In this document: piece by piece, positions 8,554-17,037 of the stretch
Layout of the letters: the number at the start of each line of letters is the position of its first letter
Numbering within the stretch: position 1 is the stretch's first letter
Assembly (NCBI RefSeq): GCF_001650735.1
Contig: NZ_LXVY01000018.1
Span: forward strand, 1 to 59,040
Origin: Sphingomonas sp. TDK1
GTDB lineage: Bacteria > Pseudomonadota > Alphaproteobacteria > Sphingomonadales > Sphingomonadaceae
Direction of reading: 5' to 3'
DNA: 59,040 bases
Position numbers and translations under genes: made by a program
The notes under the pieces: model-generated
What the model was told of the DNA's origin: nothing
Database searches by the model: none
Seen by the model: only the letters and a program-made list of their open reading frames with translations

Positions 8554-8999
8554 CACCCCCGTCGGAGGCTGCCTTTCAACTACAAGCCTCACCGGGGCGA
8601 TCCGGGGGGCTTATTTTCCGTAAAAGCACGAGAAGCAATCTGCAGGAGTGCTGAATAGGCGCTCCAGTCGCCTATCCGTCGATCTCTGCCACTAAGCGAA
8701 TGGCTGGCTTGTCTAAAACCCGCCATTCGTCACAGTGTCTGCGAACGACGGCTTTGTCCCACGATCAGCCGGCGGCTGTCGACCAGCTTAAGTCGTTCGC
8801 CTATCGTGTTTTGAGCGGCTGTTCTGGCCAAAACCAGCCATTTGCCCGGCGCGAAGCCGTTAGGCAGAAATGTAAAAGGCGGCGGACCTGCCTGAGACTC
8901 TGCGGAAGCCGCGATCGGCGTCAGAGCCTCGCTGGTTCAACATGCGCCGGCCAAATGTCCGGCGCTACCGGGTTCTCTATGGCCGCCAGAGGCTCAGCG
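8554..8999. other. Intergenic stretch with a dispersed sphingomonad-type repeat
   Basis: No gene is supported here. About 8738-8850 contains a motif series (gacggctttgtcccacga, gtcgaccag, gtcgttcg, ccaaaa) that recurs around 42600-42710. It separates two convergently ending transcription units (SDR from the left, GHKL gene from the right). Confidence 0.45.
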
Positions 9000-10865
9000 T
9001 CAGGGATGCGGCTGGGACCCGTTCGCAGCCGGCATCTCCTTGTCCATGTTGAACCGCAGCACTTCCTCGAAGACACGGTTGCGCGCCTTGGCGTCAGTTA
9101 TGAGCGAGGCGGCCGGCATCACATAGAGGTGTAGCGGGATATCGTCGGAGGCGCCGATGACAAAATCGTCATAGACCACCCGTTCGCTGAGCGAGAACAC
9201 GTCCTTGAAGCCGGTGCGCTTCATGTCCTTGTAGAATTCGTCGTCGATCTCGACGACGGAGAACGCGAACACCTCCCGCACGGTGGCGATGCGATCGACC
9301 AGCTCGCTCGCGTAGAGCCGGCATTGCACCAAGGCCTTGTTGTTCTCGAAAATGTCGGCGCCGGGCTTCTTGAACTCGATGATGACGAGCTTGTTCGGGC
9401 GGCCCTCATTATCCTTGGAGAAGAACGCGGCTACGTCGGGCTTGCGCTGCTGCTTCGACTCGGTCTCGACCCCGACCTCGCGAACGATCCGCGCCAGTGT
9501 CTCGTCGCTGTAGATGTTGCTGTAGGACAGGAACTTGTCGTCCACGAGCCAGACATTGTTCTCGCGGATGTCGCTGCCGTCGCTGTGCTTGCGCAGGATG
9601 GCGTTGTGCAGGACGTCCTCGGCCGAATCGCGCGGCATCTTGGCGAGCGAGTCGATGACCAGCGCGCGGTGGACGATGAAGCGCGCCAGGTCGTCGCTGG
9701 CGAGGTGCGAGATGTCGTCGAAGGCGACCGTGCGGCCTTCCTCGAGCGCTTCGACCAGCTGGTCTTCGCGCCGCGCCTGTTGCGCGCGGTAGGTCCGTAC
9801 GATCTCGTCTGCATCGAGCATCGCGGCTTCGCCGCCGAGCGAGTCCACCTGGATGAACGGATAATATTTGCGCAGCTTGTCGACGTTCGCGAGCTTGAAC
9901 GCATCGATGTCGCCTTCCGCGGCCTCGTTGATCATCGCCAGGCACTCGGCATGGATGCGGGGCATAAGCGCTTCCCGGCTGATCGGGGAGGCCATGTCGG
10001 CCTCGGCGTCGGACTTGGGGATTTCGAGCTTCTGGCGCTCGATGTTGGAGCTCCGGTTCAGATAGGTCGAGGTGATCGAAATGAGATAGCGGCAGATGTC
10101 GAACCGCTTGCTGATCTGATATTCCTCGACGCACAGCTCGTCAGCGCACAGCATCGCGACGATGCCGCGGCGCGGCGCCTCGTCGCGGAACAGATAGCAG
10201 TCGAAGGTTTCGCCCTGCAGCTCGAACGAGCGGGTCTTCTGCGCCTCGATCGCCTCGCCCGAGAACGTGAAGTCGTCGGGAAACGGCTGTTTACTGTTGT
10301 GGGTGAACCGGATCGCGATTGTCCGCCCGGCCTGCTTCTTGAGAAACAGGAGCAGCCGCAGGTCGTCGCACATCGCGTTGACCAGCTTCGTGACCTGGGT
10401 GTTGATTTTCTCCTTGAGCTCCGACATCGTGATCGTCGTTTCCCGGCGGCCCGCCGAAGCGGTCCGCTGCACGTCGTCCAAGGTGAAATCCGGCGTGTAG
10501 CGAAATTCGACCAGCTCGCTCGCCAGCTGGCTGCGCACTTCGACTCGATTGGCATATTTCAGGAAAGCCAGCCGGCCGACGCCCTTGCCGCCGATATCGT
10601 CCTTGTGGCCGGTACAGATCTCATCGAAGTAATTGAGATTGTCCTGAGTGAAGCCTTCGCCGTCGTCGGTTATGGTGATCTTCTCGAGGACGTTGCGCAC
10701 CTCGTCGCCGAACAGGCCAGGCTGCCGATCGAACCACAGGTCGACGGTGATGGCGTTGGCACCGGCATGGATCGAATTGGTCACCCCTTCGCGGATGACG
10801 TCGCGGGCAGTGACACCGCCCTTATAATGCTCGGCGATGAATTTCTTGAGATTGATCCGTGCCAT
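9000..10865 (-). CDS. GHKL ATPase with C-terminal nuclease-like domain (defence candidate)
   Basis: A 621-residue protein. Residues ~15-150 form a GHKL (Hsp90/MutL/MORC-type) ATPase with N-box REGVTNSIHAGAN (25-37), G1 DDGEGF (67-72) and G2 GGKGVGRL (92-99). The middle ~150-450 is helical and unassigned. Near the C-terminus a KPDVAAFF...VIIEFKKPG block (about 475-502) fits a PD-(D/E)xK nuclease core of the kind seen in Shedu/DUF4263 proteins. ATPase-nuclease fusions of this sort are common in anti-phage loci. I chose ATG at 10865 because MARINLKKF starts the conserved domain. It is the last of three same-strand genes (13079 to 9000), spaced 67 bp from the DUF2971-like gene. The catalytic assignment is inference. 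Confidence 0.8.
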   Translation of the reverse strand: MARINLKKFIAEHYKGGVTARDVIREGVTNSIHAGANAITVDLWFDRQPGLFGDEVRNVLEKITITDDGEGFTQDNLNYFDEICTGHKDDIGGKGVGRLAFLKYANRVEVRSQLASELVEFRYTPDFTLDDVQRTASAGRRETTITMSELKEKINTQVTKLVNAMCDDLRLLLFLKKQAGRTIAIRFTHNSKQPFPDDFTFSGEAIEAQKTRSFELQGETFDCYLFRDEAPRRGIVAMLCADELCVEEYQISKRFDICRYLISITSTYLNRSSNIERQKLEIPKSDAEADMASPISREALMPRIHAECLAMINEAAEGDIDAFKLANVDKLRKYYPFIQVDSLGGEAAMLDADEIVRTYRAQQARREDQLVEALEEGRTVAFDDISHLASDDLARFIVHRALVIDSLAKMPRDSAEDVLHNAILRKHSDGSDIRENNVWLVDDKFLSYSNIYSDETLARIVREVGVETESKQQRKPDVAAFFSKDNEGRPNKLVIIEFKKPGADIFENNKALVQCRLYASELVDRIATVREVFAFSVVEIDDEFYKDMKRTGFKDVFSLSERVVYDDFVIGASDDIPLHLYVMPAASLITDAKARNRVFEEVLRFNMDKEMPAANGSQPHP

Positions 10866-10932
10866 CGCGAGCTGTCTACTCGGTGGTCCGGGGGCACGCA
10901 ATCAACGTTGCCGCGCGCGTGCCCGACATCGG

Positions 10933-11595
10933 CTAAAGGCGATGGAGGGTCGTCACTTTAGACAGATCGCCGACATGCAGCACAAGCGGGTCGGCCACAC
11001 CCGCCGCGGGCGTCGGCACCCCACCCCCGGTTTCGAGCGCGAGGTCGACATGCTCGACGGCGAACGCACCCTTGCGCCCAACCACGATGCGATGCTCCTT
11101 CTGCCACGCCCAGCCATCCGGCTTGATGAAGGCCACGCGTTCGGGAAGCGCCCAATCGATGCCGGGCGCCGCAGCGAGGTCCCGATAATCAATCGCGTGG
11201 CTATAGACTTGGCGATCGAGCCTCGAGCGCAGCCGGACATGGCTCGAAATTCTGCCGAGCAGGCGGACGGGCTCCGAAATTTCCACGCAAAACGGGCATT
11301 CAAATTTTGCGGCGATCTCGGCCGAAAGCTCGGTGCTGAGGCAATAGACGAAGATGTCGTCGGCCTTGACCGACGCCCTGAAACGCCAACCCTTCATCTC
11401 GACAACCTCGCCGGTCGACTTGGTTATAACCAATCCATCTTCAGGGGCATGGCAAAGTTTGCCGTCATCGGGGTCGCCGCGGACCAGTTCGTCCTCGAAA
11501 ACACGAAAATAACTGAGCGGGCGCATGAAAATCTCGCCCTTGTCGATAAGCGCGCGGGCATAGGCCTCCTCGGCGAGATACTTATACAGCGGCAT
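10933..11595 (-). CDS. DUF2971-like protein
   Basis: A 220-residue protein of unknown function. The N-terminus LYKYLAEEAYARALIDKGEI, the middle VYCLSTELS and the C-terminal KPDGWAWQKEHRIVVG follow the layout of DUF2971-type proteins (start LYKY, central C-x-S block, late K-x-W-x(3)-E-x-R motif). Such proteins turn up often in defence islands but have no established activity. It lies 62 bp downstream of the AlbA_2 gene and 67 bp upstream of the GHKL ATPase gene on the same strand, so the three are probably one operon. Family assignment is by pattern only. Confidence 0.65.
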   Translation of the reverse strand: MPLYKYLAEEAYARALIDKGEIFMRPLSYFRVFEDELVRGDPDDGKLCHAPEDGLVITKSTGEVVEMKGWRFRASVKADDIFVYCLSTELSAEIAAKFECPFCVEISEPVRLLGRISSHVRLRSRLDRQVYSHAIDYRDLAAAPGIDWALPERVAFIKPDGWAWQKEHRIVVGRKGAFAVEHVDLALETGGGVPTPAAGVADPLVLHVGDLSKVTTLHRL

Positions 11596-11657
11596 CGCGG
11601 ACCGGACGATATGGGGATGTGCATAGGCTCATCATGGCACTGTTCCGCCGGCAGGGA

Positions 11658-13079
11658 TCAAAGCTTGACGAAGCGCGGCGCGAGGCCGGCAACCAGCTCG
11701 GCACTGCAATCGCGGAAGCCGAACAGGCTCAATACGGGGCAGGAAAGCTCGGCGACAACCGAATGCCAGTCGGCGACGAGGACCGGGACCTCCCAGGTGC
11801 CCCCCGTTGTTCGCTGGTCGGCCCGCGCGCTGCGCCCGGGCGACCAATAAATACCGCCGAAATCGTCGATCTCCCGCCCGGTAAGACCGCGCCAGCTGCA
11901 CCGAAAGGCGACACGGTCGCCGCCGCAGTGCTCCGCCATCGTACGCGCGTGCGCAACCAGCTCGGCAGTCTCGCGGATGACGGTTTCCGGACTCAGCCAG
12001 CTACCCGCCGAACGGCCCTGCTCCTGGACGCTGCGCGGGCGGTCCTCGCGATAGGGACGTAGAATCGTCGCCCGTCCATCGGCGGCGTATCGCCAATAGT
12101 CGGGCAGGCTTGTGTCGAAATTGCCATCGCCGATGAGGTTGCTTTCGAGCACATCGATCCCAGTGCCGTCGTCGTGCTCGGGATGGAGGGCGGCGGCGAT
12201 TTCGGGCCGCGTGAACGGGTAGAACATGCTCCAGCCGGTAAACACCGTCTGGCGCACTTCCCGATTGGCCTGCTCGAGCAGCGGCCGCAGCTCGCCTGGC
12301 GGAATAGCGACGCCCGCTTCCGACAGCAGCATGTAGCTAAGCTGGCAATGGTTGGCCACGATGGGAACTGGCCAGCGGAAAGCCGCAGCACCCGCGACGA
12401 TTCTACGCCAGCGTTCCGCGCTGGCATCATGCCAGGCCGTGAGGCGATCGGTCTCCGCCACAGATGGTCCTTCGGCGCGCGGCTGGACCGCGCGGCCGAT
12501 ATCAGCGAGTAGGCTATCGCGATCTGAAAGGATGCAGCGCCGGATCAGCGGCTGCCAGTCTTCTATGCCGAGCACCGCTTCGCTCTTCGGCCCGGGCTTG
12601 CGGACATAATAGGTCCCGGCGCGGATGCCTTGCGGCTGACCCCTGGCGTCGTGCGGGCCGTCAGCCTTCGCGCCGACAGGCACCGGTCCATGCGAAGGCA
12701 CTCGCACCACCGGAAAAACGAGCCCAGCACTCGAACGAACCAGCTTGACGTCACATTGGAAGGCGGGGGTCAGGTAGCGGGTGACGATCTTGCCGAACGT
12801 ATCGCGGCTATAGGCGGAAAGCTCGGCCGGCCGCTCCTCCGCGACGCTCTGGTCATCGCGGAAACCGAAGACGAGATAGCCACCGCCATGATTGGCGAGC
12901 GCGGCAATATGGCGAGCGAGCTTAGCCTGCGCGATCTTGTCACCGAGGTCGATCCACGTCTTCAGTTCGATGTCGAGCGTCTCGCGCGGATAATCGACAA
13001 GATCCGTGAGGTCGCTGCGCCCGGCACTGGTTTCCTGCTCTGCCATGGTCGCATGTATCGGCGGCTTTGCCGGCAGCAT
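11658..13079 (-). CDS. Schlafen/AlbA_2-domain protein
   Basis: A 473-residue protein. Residues ~30-150 match the AlbA_2 (Schlafen-type) domain: a Glu-Leu-Lys (IELKTWIDLGD), then ARHIAALANHGGGYLVFGFRD, the segment that in this family closes the ATP/nucleic-acid-binding fold. The ~300-residue remainder is unassigned. AlbA_2 proteins are linked to RNA cleavage, transcription control or defence. No ribosome site decides between ATG at 13079 and ATG at 13046; the domain starts after both. It is the first gene of the leftward operon and is divergent from the HNH-like gene with about 100 bp between, where both promoters must lie. Confidence 0.78.
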   Translation of the reverse strand: MLPAKPPIHATMAEQETSAGRSDLTDLVDYPRETLDIELKTWIDLGDKIAQAKLARHIAALANHGGGYLVFGFRDDQSVAEERPAELSAYSRDTFGKIVTRYLTPAFQCDVKLVRSSAGLVFPVVRVPSHGPVPVGAKADGPHDARGQPQGIRAGTYYVRKPGPKSEAVLGIEDWQPLIRRCILSDRDSLLADIGRAVQPRAEGPSVAETDRLTAWHDASAERWRRIVAGAAAFRWPVPIVANHCQLSYMLLSEAGVAIPPGELRPLLEQANREVRQTVFTGWSMFYPFTRPEIAAALHPEHDDGTGIDVLESNLIGDGNFDTSLPDYWRYAADGRATILRPYREDRPRSVQEQGRSAGSWLSPETVIRETAELVAHARTMAEHCGGDRVAFRCSWRGLTGREIDDFGGIYWSPGRSARADQRTTGGTWEVPVLVADWHSVVAELSCPVLSLFGFRDCSAELVAGLAPRFVKL

Positions 13080-13176
13080 CAAGCAACGCCGCCAATCCGG
13101 CGAGACGATCGATCCGATTTGGCGCTAGCGATTGCCACCGGCTGCCAAACGATGGCGGCGCACCTATATAAATGCT
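13080..13176. promoter_or_regulatory. Divergent promoter region of the putative defence cluster
   Basis: This ~97-bp gap separates the leftward AlbA_2 operon from the rightward HNH-like operon. A TATATAAAT element at 13165-13173 ends only four bases before the ATG at 13177, so if it is the -10 box of the rightward promoter the transcript would be leaderless. No clear operator palindrome is visible. Confidence 0.4.
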
Positions 13177-14391
13177 ATGCCGATTGCCGCCGACGGTTCC
13201 GTTCACAACCAGGAAGGGCGCCTGCTTTACTGCAGCACCGATCGCTTCGTCGCGCATGTCGGCGAGGGCGACCATTGCTTCATCTGCGACCGCACCGAGC
13301 GCGAGATCGCATTCAACCGCGAGCATGTGCTGCCAAACTGGCTGCTCCACCAGTTCGGCCTGCACGGGAAATCGGTGACGCTGCCCAATCGCGTGCTGCA
13401 CGGCTACGGCACCTATCGGATCCCCTGCTGCGTCGACTGCAACACGCGGCTGAGCCAGCATTTCGAGACGCCGATAAGCGAGGCGTTCGCGTACGGGTTC
13501 GCGGGCGTCCAGGCGCTGGTCGAGCGCGAAGGGCCCGAGCGATTGTTCCACTGGATGGCGCTGATCTTCCTCAAGATGCACCTCAAGGACCGGCGGCTCT
13601 ACAAGCATCTCGATCGCCGGGATGGTAATGCACGGATTTCGGAGACGTACGATTGGAGGACCTTCCACCACATCCATTGCCTGATCCGCGCCCACTATAG
13701 CGGCGCCGCGATCGGCGATTATGTGCTGGGATCGGTGCTGATGATCCAGGTCGATCCCGACACGGGCGACGAGCCGTTCGATCTCGCCTCGGTCACCGAT
13801 GGATTCACCCTCTACCTGCGCGCCGGCGACCTTGCGCTCTATGCGGTGTTCAACGATGCCCAAGCCTGTGTTGGCGCGATCGAGCCGGTGCTGGACTGCA
13901 TCACGGACATGCTGAACCCGTTGCAGGCCCGCGAGCTCGCCGCCGAGTTGGCCGCGGCGAACATGCATCTCGGCAACCGCCCGACCTTCCACACGCTGAT
14001 GTCGGACGAGGACGGCGCGGACCTGCGGATCGTCGCGCGCGTCCCCGCCGGGGGACCTGTCTTCGCCGACAAGGATCACGACCTGGTGGGGTTCGTGAAG
14101 CATTTCCTGCTCCAGCACGCGACCGGCAATGTCGAGGGCCGAACGCGCGAGGAAAGCCGTGAGCTGCTCCGCCAGAACAAGCTGTCCTTCCTGTTCGACA
14201 ATGATGGCCGGTTCATCGCCGATGAGAAGGTTCCATCCAGCGACGCGGGCAGCCTGGTCGCCAAGACGGCGAGATTCGTAAAGCGAGATGCCGTCGGCAG
14301 CGAGGCCGTCCTGCCCGTTCCCGAGACAGACATGGACCGGCCCGAAGCGGGTGTCGGCCTCAACGGACCTGCGGCGGAGTCGCGCTGGTGA
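13177..14391 (+). CDS. HNH-like zinc-binding protein (defence candidate)
   Basis: A 404-residue protein. Near the N-terminus there is HCFICDRTEREIAFNREHVLPNW and then IPCCVDCNTRL: two C-x2-C pairs around a central EH, followed by CN, the skeleton of HNH-fold nucleases with a structural zinc. The next ~330 residues are helical and unassigned. The ATG at 13177 is favoured because the conserved Cys cluster starts soon after; no Shine-Dalgarno is present, fitting a leaderless message. It overlaps the DUF4238 gene by four bases (GTGA), so the two products are likely made in concert. Nuclease activity is inferred from the motif. Confidence 0.75.
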   Translation: MPIAADGSVHNQEGRLLYCSTDRFVAHVGEGDHCFICDRTEREIAFNREHVLPNWLLHQFGLHGKSVTLPNRVLHGYGTYRIPCCVDCNTRLSQHFETPISEAFAYGFAGVQALVEREGPERLFHWMALIFLKMHLKDRRLYKHLDRRDGNARISETYDWRTFHHIHCLIRAHYSGAAIGDYVLGSVLMIQVDPDTGDEPFDLASVTDGFTLYLRAGDLALYAVFNDAQACVGAIEPVLDCITDMLNPLQARELAAELAAANMHLGNRPTFHTLMSDEDGADLRIVARVPAGGPVFADKDHDLVGFVKHFLLQHATGNVEGRTREESRELLRQNKLSFLFDNDGRFIADEKVPSSDAGSLVAKTARFVKRDAVGSEAVLPVPETDMDRPEAGVGLNGPAAESRW

Positions 14392-15329
14392 GATCGGGCA
14401 AGCGCGCGCAGGCGACGCACAAGCGGCAGCATTTCGTCCCCAAGTCCTATCTCGCTTTCTGGACCGATCCCGGTACGCCGTCGGGCCAGGAGCCTTATGT
14501 TCACCTTCTGACGAAGGACGGCTCGGGCTATCGCCGCAAGGCGCCGGCGAAGATCTTTCGCGAGACCGATCTCTACACGATCAAGATGGCCGGCGGGGTC
14601 CGCGACCTCACACTCGAGCATGGCCTGAGCCAGCTCGAGGACAATTTCATGCGGGTCGTGCGCGAATTCATCGTGCCGCGGCGCCCGCTGCCGACGATAC
14701 CCCGCTTGAAGCTGATGCTGTTCGTTGCGGCGCTGCATGCGCGCACGCTCAAGATGCGCGATCATCATAGCGCGCAGTGGAAGCGGCTGCTCGACATCGC
14801 CGAGCGCGGCGCGCCCGAGGATGGGCGTATCGAGTGGCGCGCCGGCACCACCGACCCGGACGCGCCGAGCTATATTCACGTCGACGACATTCGCGAGCTG
14901 GTCGAGAATCCGATGCCGACGACGGTTCCCGCCGCGATCGACGCGGAGACGCCGCTGATGATGCAGATGCATGCCCGCATCCTGTGCATCGAGAGCGACA
15001 CCGGCTTTATCACCTCGGACAGTCCCGTGGTCTGGATGAACGCCGAGAAGGAGCAGACGCAGGAGACGCGCTTCTGGGGACCGAGCTTCATCGACGAGGA
15101 GCTCGAGATCACGGTCCCGCTGACCCCCAACCGCGCGCTGCTGCTGCGGCACGGCACGCCGGGGCTCGACTATGTCGAAGTCCCTGACAAGGCGATATGG
15201 ATGCTCAACGCGCGCACCCGCCATTATGCGAACCAGGAGACGGTATCGCGCCTCGGCTATTACGAGCCGCTGAGCCTGCAGGATCCCAGTCTGCGCATGT
15301 CGGTCAGCGGCGCCAGCTACGTTCGCTAG
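14388..15329 (+). CDS. DUF4238-domain protein
   Basis: A 313-residue protein. The opening HKRQHFVPKSYLAFWTDPG is the signature of DUF4238, followed by the usual KIFRETDLYT, a Leu-rich helical middle, and a late SDSPVVWMN block. DUF4238 proteins have no assigned biochemical role, though they are frequent on mobile elements. The GTG start overlaps the stop of the HNH-like gene, so translation is coupled. I place it in the same putative defence locus as the four neighbouring genes. Confidence 0.82.
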   Translation: MRSGKRAQATHKRQHFVPKSYLAFWTDPGTPSGQEPYVHLLTKDGSGYRRKAPAKIFRETDLYTIKMAGGVRDLTLEHGLSQLEDNFMRVVREFIVPRRPLPTIPRLKLMLFVAALHARTLKMRDHHSAQWKRLLDIAERGAPEDGRIEWRAGTTDPDAPSYIHVDDIRELVENPMPTTVPAAIDAETPLMMQMHARILCIESDTGFITSDSPVVWMNAEKEQTQETRFWGPSFIDEELEITVPLTPNRALLLRHGTPGLDYVEVPDKAIWMLNARTRHYANQETVSRLGYYEPLSLQDPSLRMSVSGASYVR

Positions 15330-15852
15330 CCGGCATCCCGTCAGCGCGGTGCGTCGCCGAGGATGCCGGTGCGCCGGACGCAGGCCCACCACTCTTCGAC
15401 CAGTGCGTTGAGCAGCCCAACCGGCGCCCGCACACCTACCTTAGCCAGCGCCTCGCCGCATTGGACGATGTCGAAGATCGCGCAGTGCAGCACGGGCGGC
15501 GGCTGGCGCACGTGCTGGCGCGCGCACGCCGCCCGCGCGGGCCCGCCCGGTTGCAAGGGTGCGGTTCTTGGTCCGGGCGCCTGTGGCGCTCGGCAGCGCG
15601 GTTGCGCTGACAGGATGGTCGCCGCGCGGATGCGCGGCGGCGTTGTGCAGCCGGCACGCGGACGGGCGGGGGGAGCGTCGCTCGCCTCTAGTCCTGCCGC
15701 GGCACGCCGCAAGCCGGGCGATCCCCGGCTCCTCCACTTCGTTTCGGCCCTTCGGGTGCAGCCTGCCTCTGACGGCAGGACTGCCGGTTCGCTCCTGCCG
15801 CTTCCCCCGCCCTTCCGGCGCCGGTTGCGGTGTTTTGAAAAGGAGCAGGATC
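15330..15852. other. GC-rich gap upstream of ardC
   Basis: Mostly low-complexity GC-rich sequence. On the minus strand at about 15344-15500 a frame reads HCAIFDIVQCGEALAKVG and APVGLLNALVEEWWACVRR, which looks like the C-terminus of a small protein but has no convincing start; its upstream part is Pro/Arg/Ala-rich filler. It may be a decayed gene. AGGAGCAGGA at 15841-15850 is the ribosome site of ardC. Confidence 0.4.
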
Positions 15853-16761
15853 ATGGGTGTCGGACACGAGAACCGGGCGAGCCTCTATGCCGAGGTGACG
15901 GGACGGTTGATAGCCGAGCTGGAACAGGGACGGCTGCCCTGGGTGCAGCCTTGGGATGCCGCGGCGTGCGGGTGCGCGATGCCGGCCAATGCCGTGACCG
16001 GGCGGCGCTATTCTGGGATCAATGTGCTGATCCTCTGGGCAGCGGTGATCGAGGGGCGCTATGCCTCGCAGCGGTGGCTGACCTTTCGACAGGCGCAGGC
16101 TGCCGGGGGCAGCGTGCGGCGCGGCGAGCGGGGGACGACGATCTGCTATGCGGATCGCTTCACGCCAAAGGACGAGGTGGAGCGGGCGCGAGACGAGGAT
16201 CGGGAAGCGCGGCAGCTGGCCTTTCTCAAGCGGTTCACCGTGTTCAATGTCGACCAGTGCGAGGGGCTACCCGAGCGGCTGACGGTGGTGGCGCAGGGCG
16301 AGCCGGTGGCGGAGGCGGAGCGCGTTCCGGCTGCGCATGCGCTGATGGAAGCATGCGGGGCAGATATCCGGATCGGGGGTGGCGAGGCCTATTACAGTCC
16401 TTGCGGCGACTATGTCGCGGTGCCGCCGCAGCTCGCTTTCTACGACCGCATCAACTGGTATCGCACCGTGCTGCATGAACTGGGGCATTGGACCGGACAT
16501 CGTTCGCGGCTTGATCGCGACCAGTCAGGTGCATTCGGCAGCGCCGCCTATAGCCGGGAAGAGCTGGTCGCGGAAATGACGAGCGCGTTCACCTGCGCAT
16601 CGTTGGCGATCCGGCCGACAGTTCGGCACGCCGATTATGTTGGCAGCTGGCTGGCGGTGCTGCGCGAGGATGAAAAGGCGATCTTCCGGGCGGCGAGCGC
16701 TGCCAGCAAGGCGGCCGATTATCTGCTCGGCTTCGTCTCGGACGAGGGGGCGGGGCAATGA
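15853..16761 (+). CDS. ardC: ArdC-like antirestriction protein (ssDNA-binding plus zincin)
   Basis: A 302-residue ArdC-family protein. The N-terminal half matches the ArdC ssDNA-binding domain (LYAEVTGRLIAELEQGRLPW; PANAVTGRRYSGINVLIL). The C-terminal half is a zincin-like metallopeptidase with the HELGH motif in VLHELGHWTGH around residue 208, followed by YSREELVAEM carrying the third-ligand Glu. In plasmids such proteins protect incoming single-stranded DNA from restriction. The ATG has GGAGCAGGA just upstream. It overlaps the small gene at 16758 by four bases and leads the mobilization region. Confidence 0.9.
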   Translation: MGVGHENRASLYAEVTGRLIAELEQGRLPWVQPWDAAACGCAMPANAVTGRRYSGINVLILWAAVIEGRYASQRWLTFRQAQAAGGSVRRGERGTTICYADRFTPKDEVERARDEDREARQLAFLKRFTVFNVDQCEGLPERLTVVAQGEPVAEAERVPAAHALMEACGADIRIGGGEAYYSPCGDYVAVPPQLAFYDRINWYRTVLHELGHWTGHRSRLDRDQSGAFGSAAYSREELVAEMTSAFTCASLAIRPTVRHADYVGSWLAVLREDEKAIFRAASAASKAADYLLGFVSDEGAGQ

Positions 16762-16967
16762 TGCGCTGGCTTCGCCTGCGGCGGATGCGCCGCGCATTTC
16801 GTGCCCTCCCCGAGCGCGACCGGGCAATCTTCGGATCGGTGCGGTTCGACGATTTGGACTACGTCGAAACGGCCAGGCGGCATGGCTGCACCGTAGCGGA
16901 GGTGGAAGAGACCATCACCCGCGTAATCATTGCGCTCGACCGCGTTCTCCGGGGCAAGTCACCATGA
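16758..16967 (+). CDS. Small sigma-region-4-like helix-turn-helix protein
   Basis: A 69-residue basic protein. RAFRALPERDRAIFGSVRFD and YVETARRHGCTVAEVEETI resemble sigma-70 region 4 (the -35-binding helix-turn-helix) without the rest of a sigma factor. Similar short proteins sit behind ardC in sphingomonad mobile elements, where they may regulate transfer or serve as partial sigma/anti-sigma factors; that role is inference. The ATG overlaps the ardC stop, so the two are translationally coupled. Confidence 0.75.
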   Translation: MMRWLRLRRMRRAFRALPERDRAIFGSVRFDDLDYVETARRHGCTVAEVEETITRVIIALDRVLRGKSP

Positions 16968-17037
16968 CCGAGGCCACACCTCGCCCGGGGAACCGGGCGA
17001 GGTGTACGCCGCAGCATCATCGCGTTAGGATCGATCC

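Noticed and set aside
9324..10961. 545-codon open frame on the plus strand
   Set aside because: It lies antisense to the GHKL ATPase gene, which has clear motifs; long antisense frames are expected in GC-rich coding DNA.
12940..15392. Two long minus-strand frames (392 and 438 codons)
   Set aside because: They are mirror frames of the HNH-like and DUF4238 genes; Arg/Ala/Asp-rich composition without motifs.
15341..15712. 123-codon minus-strand frame upstream of ardC
   Set aside because: The last 50 residues look protein-like but the first 70 are low-complexity filler and no start is evident; kept only as a note.
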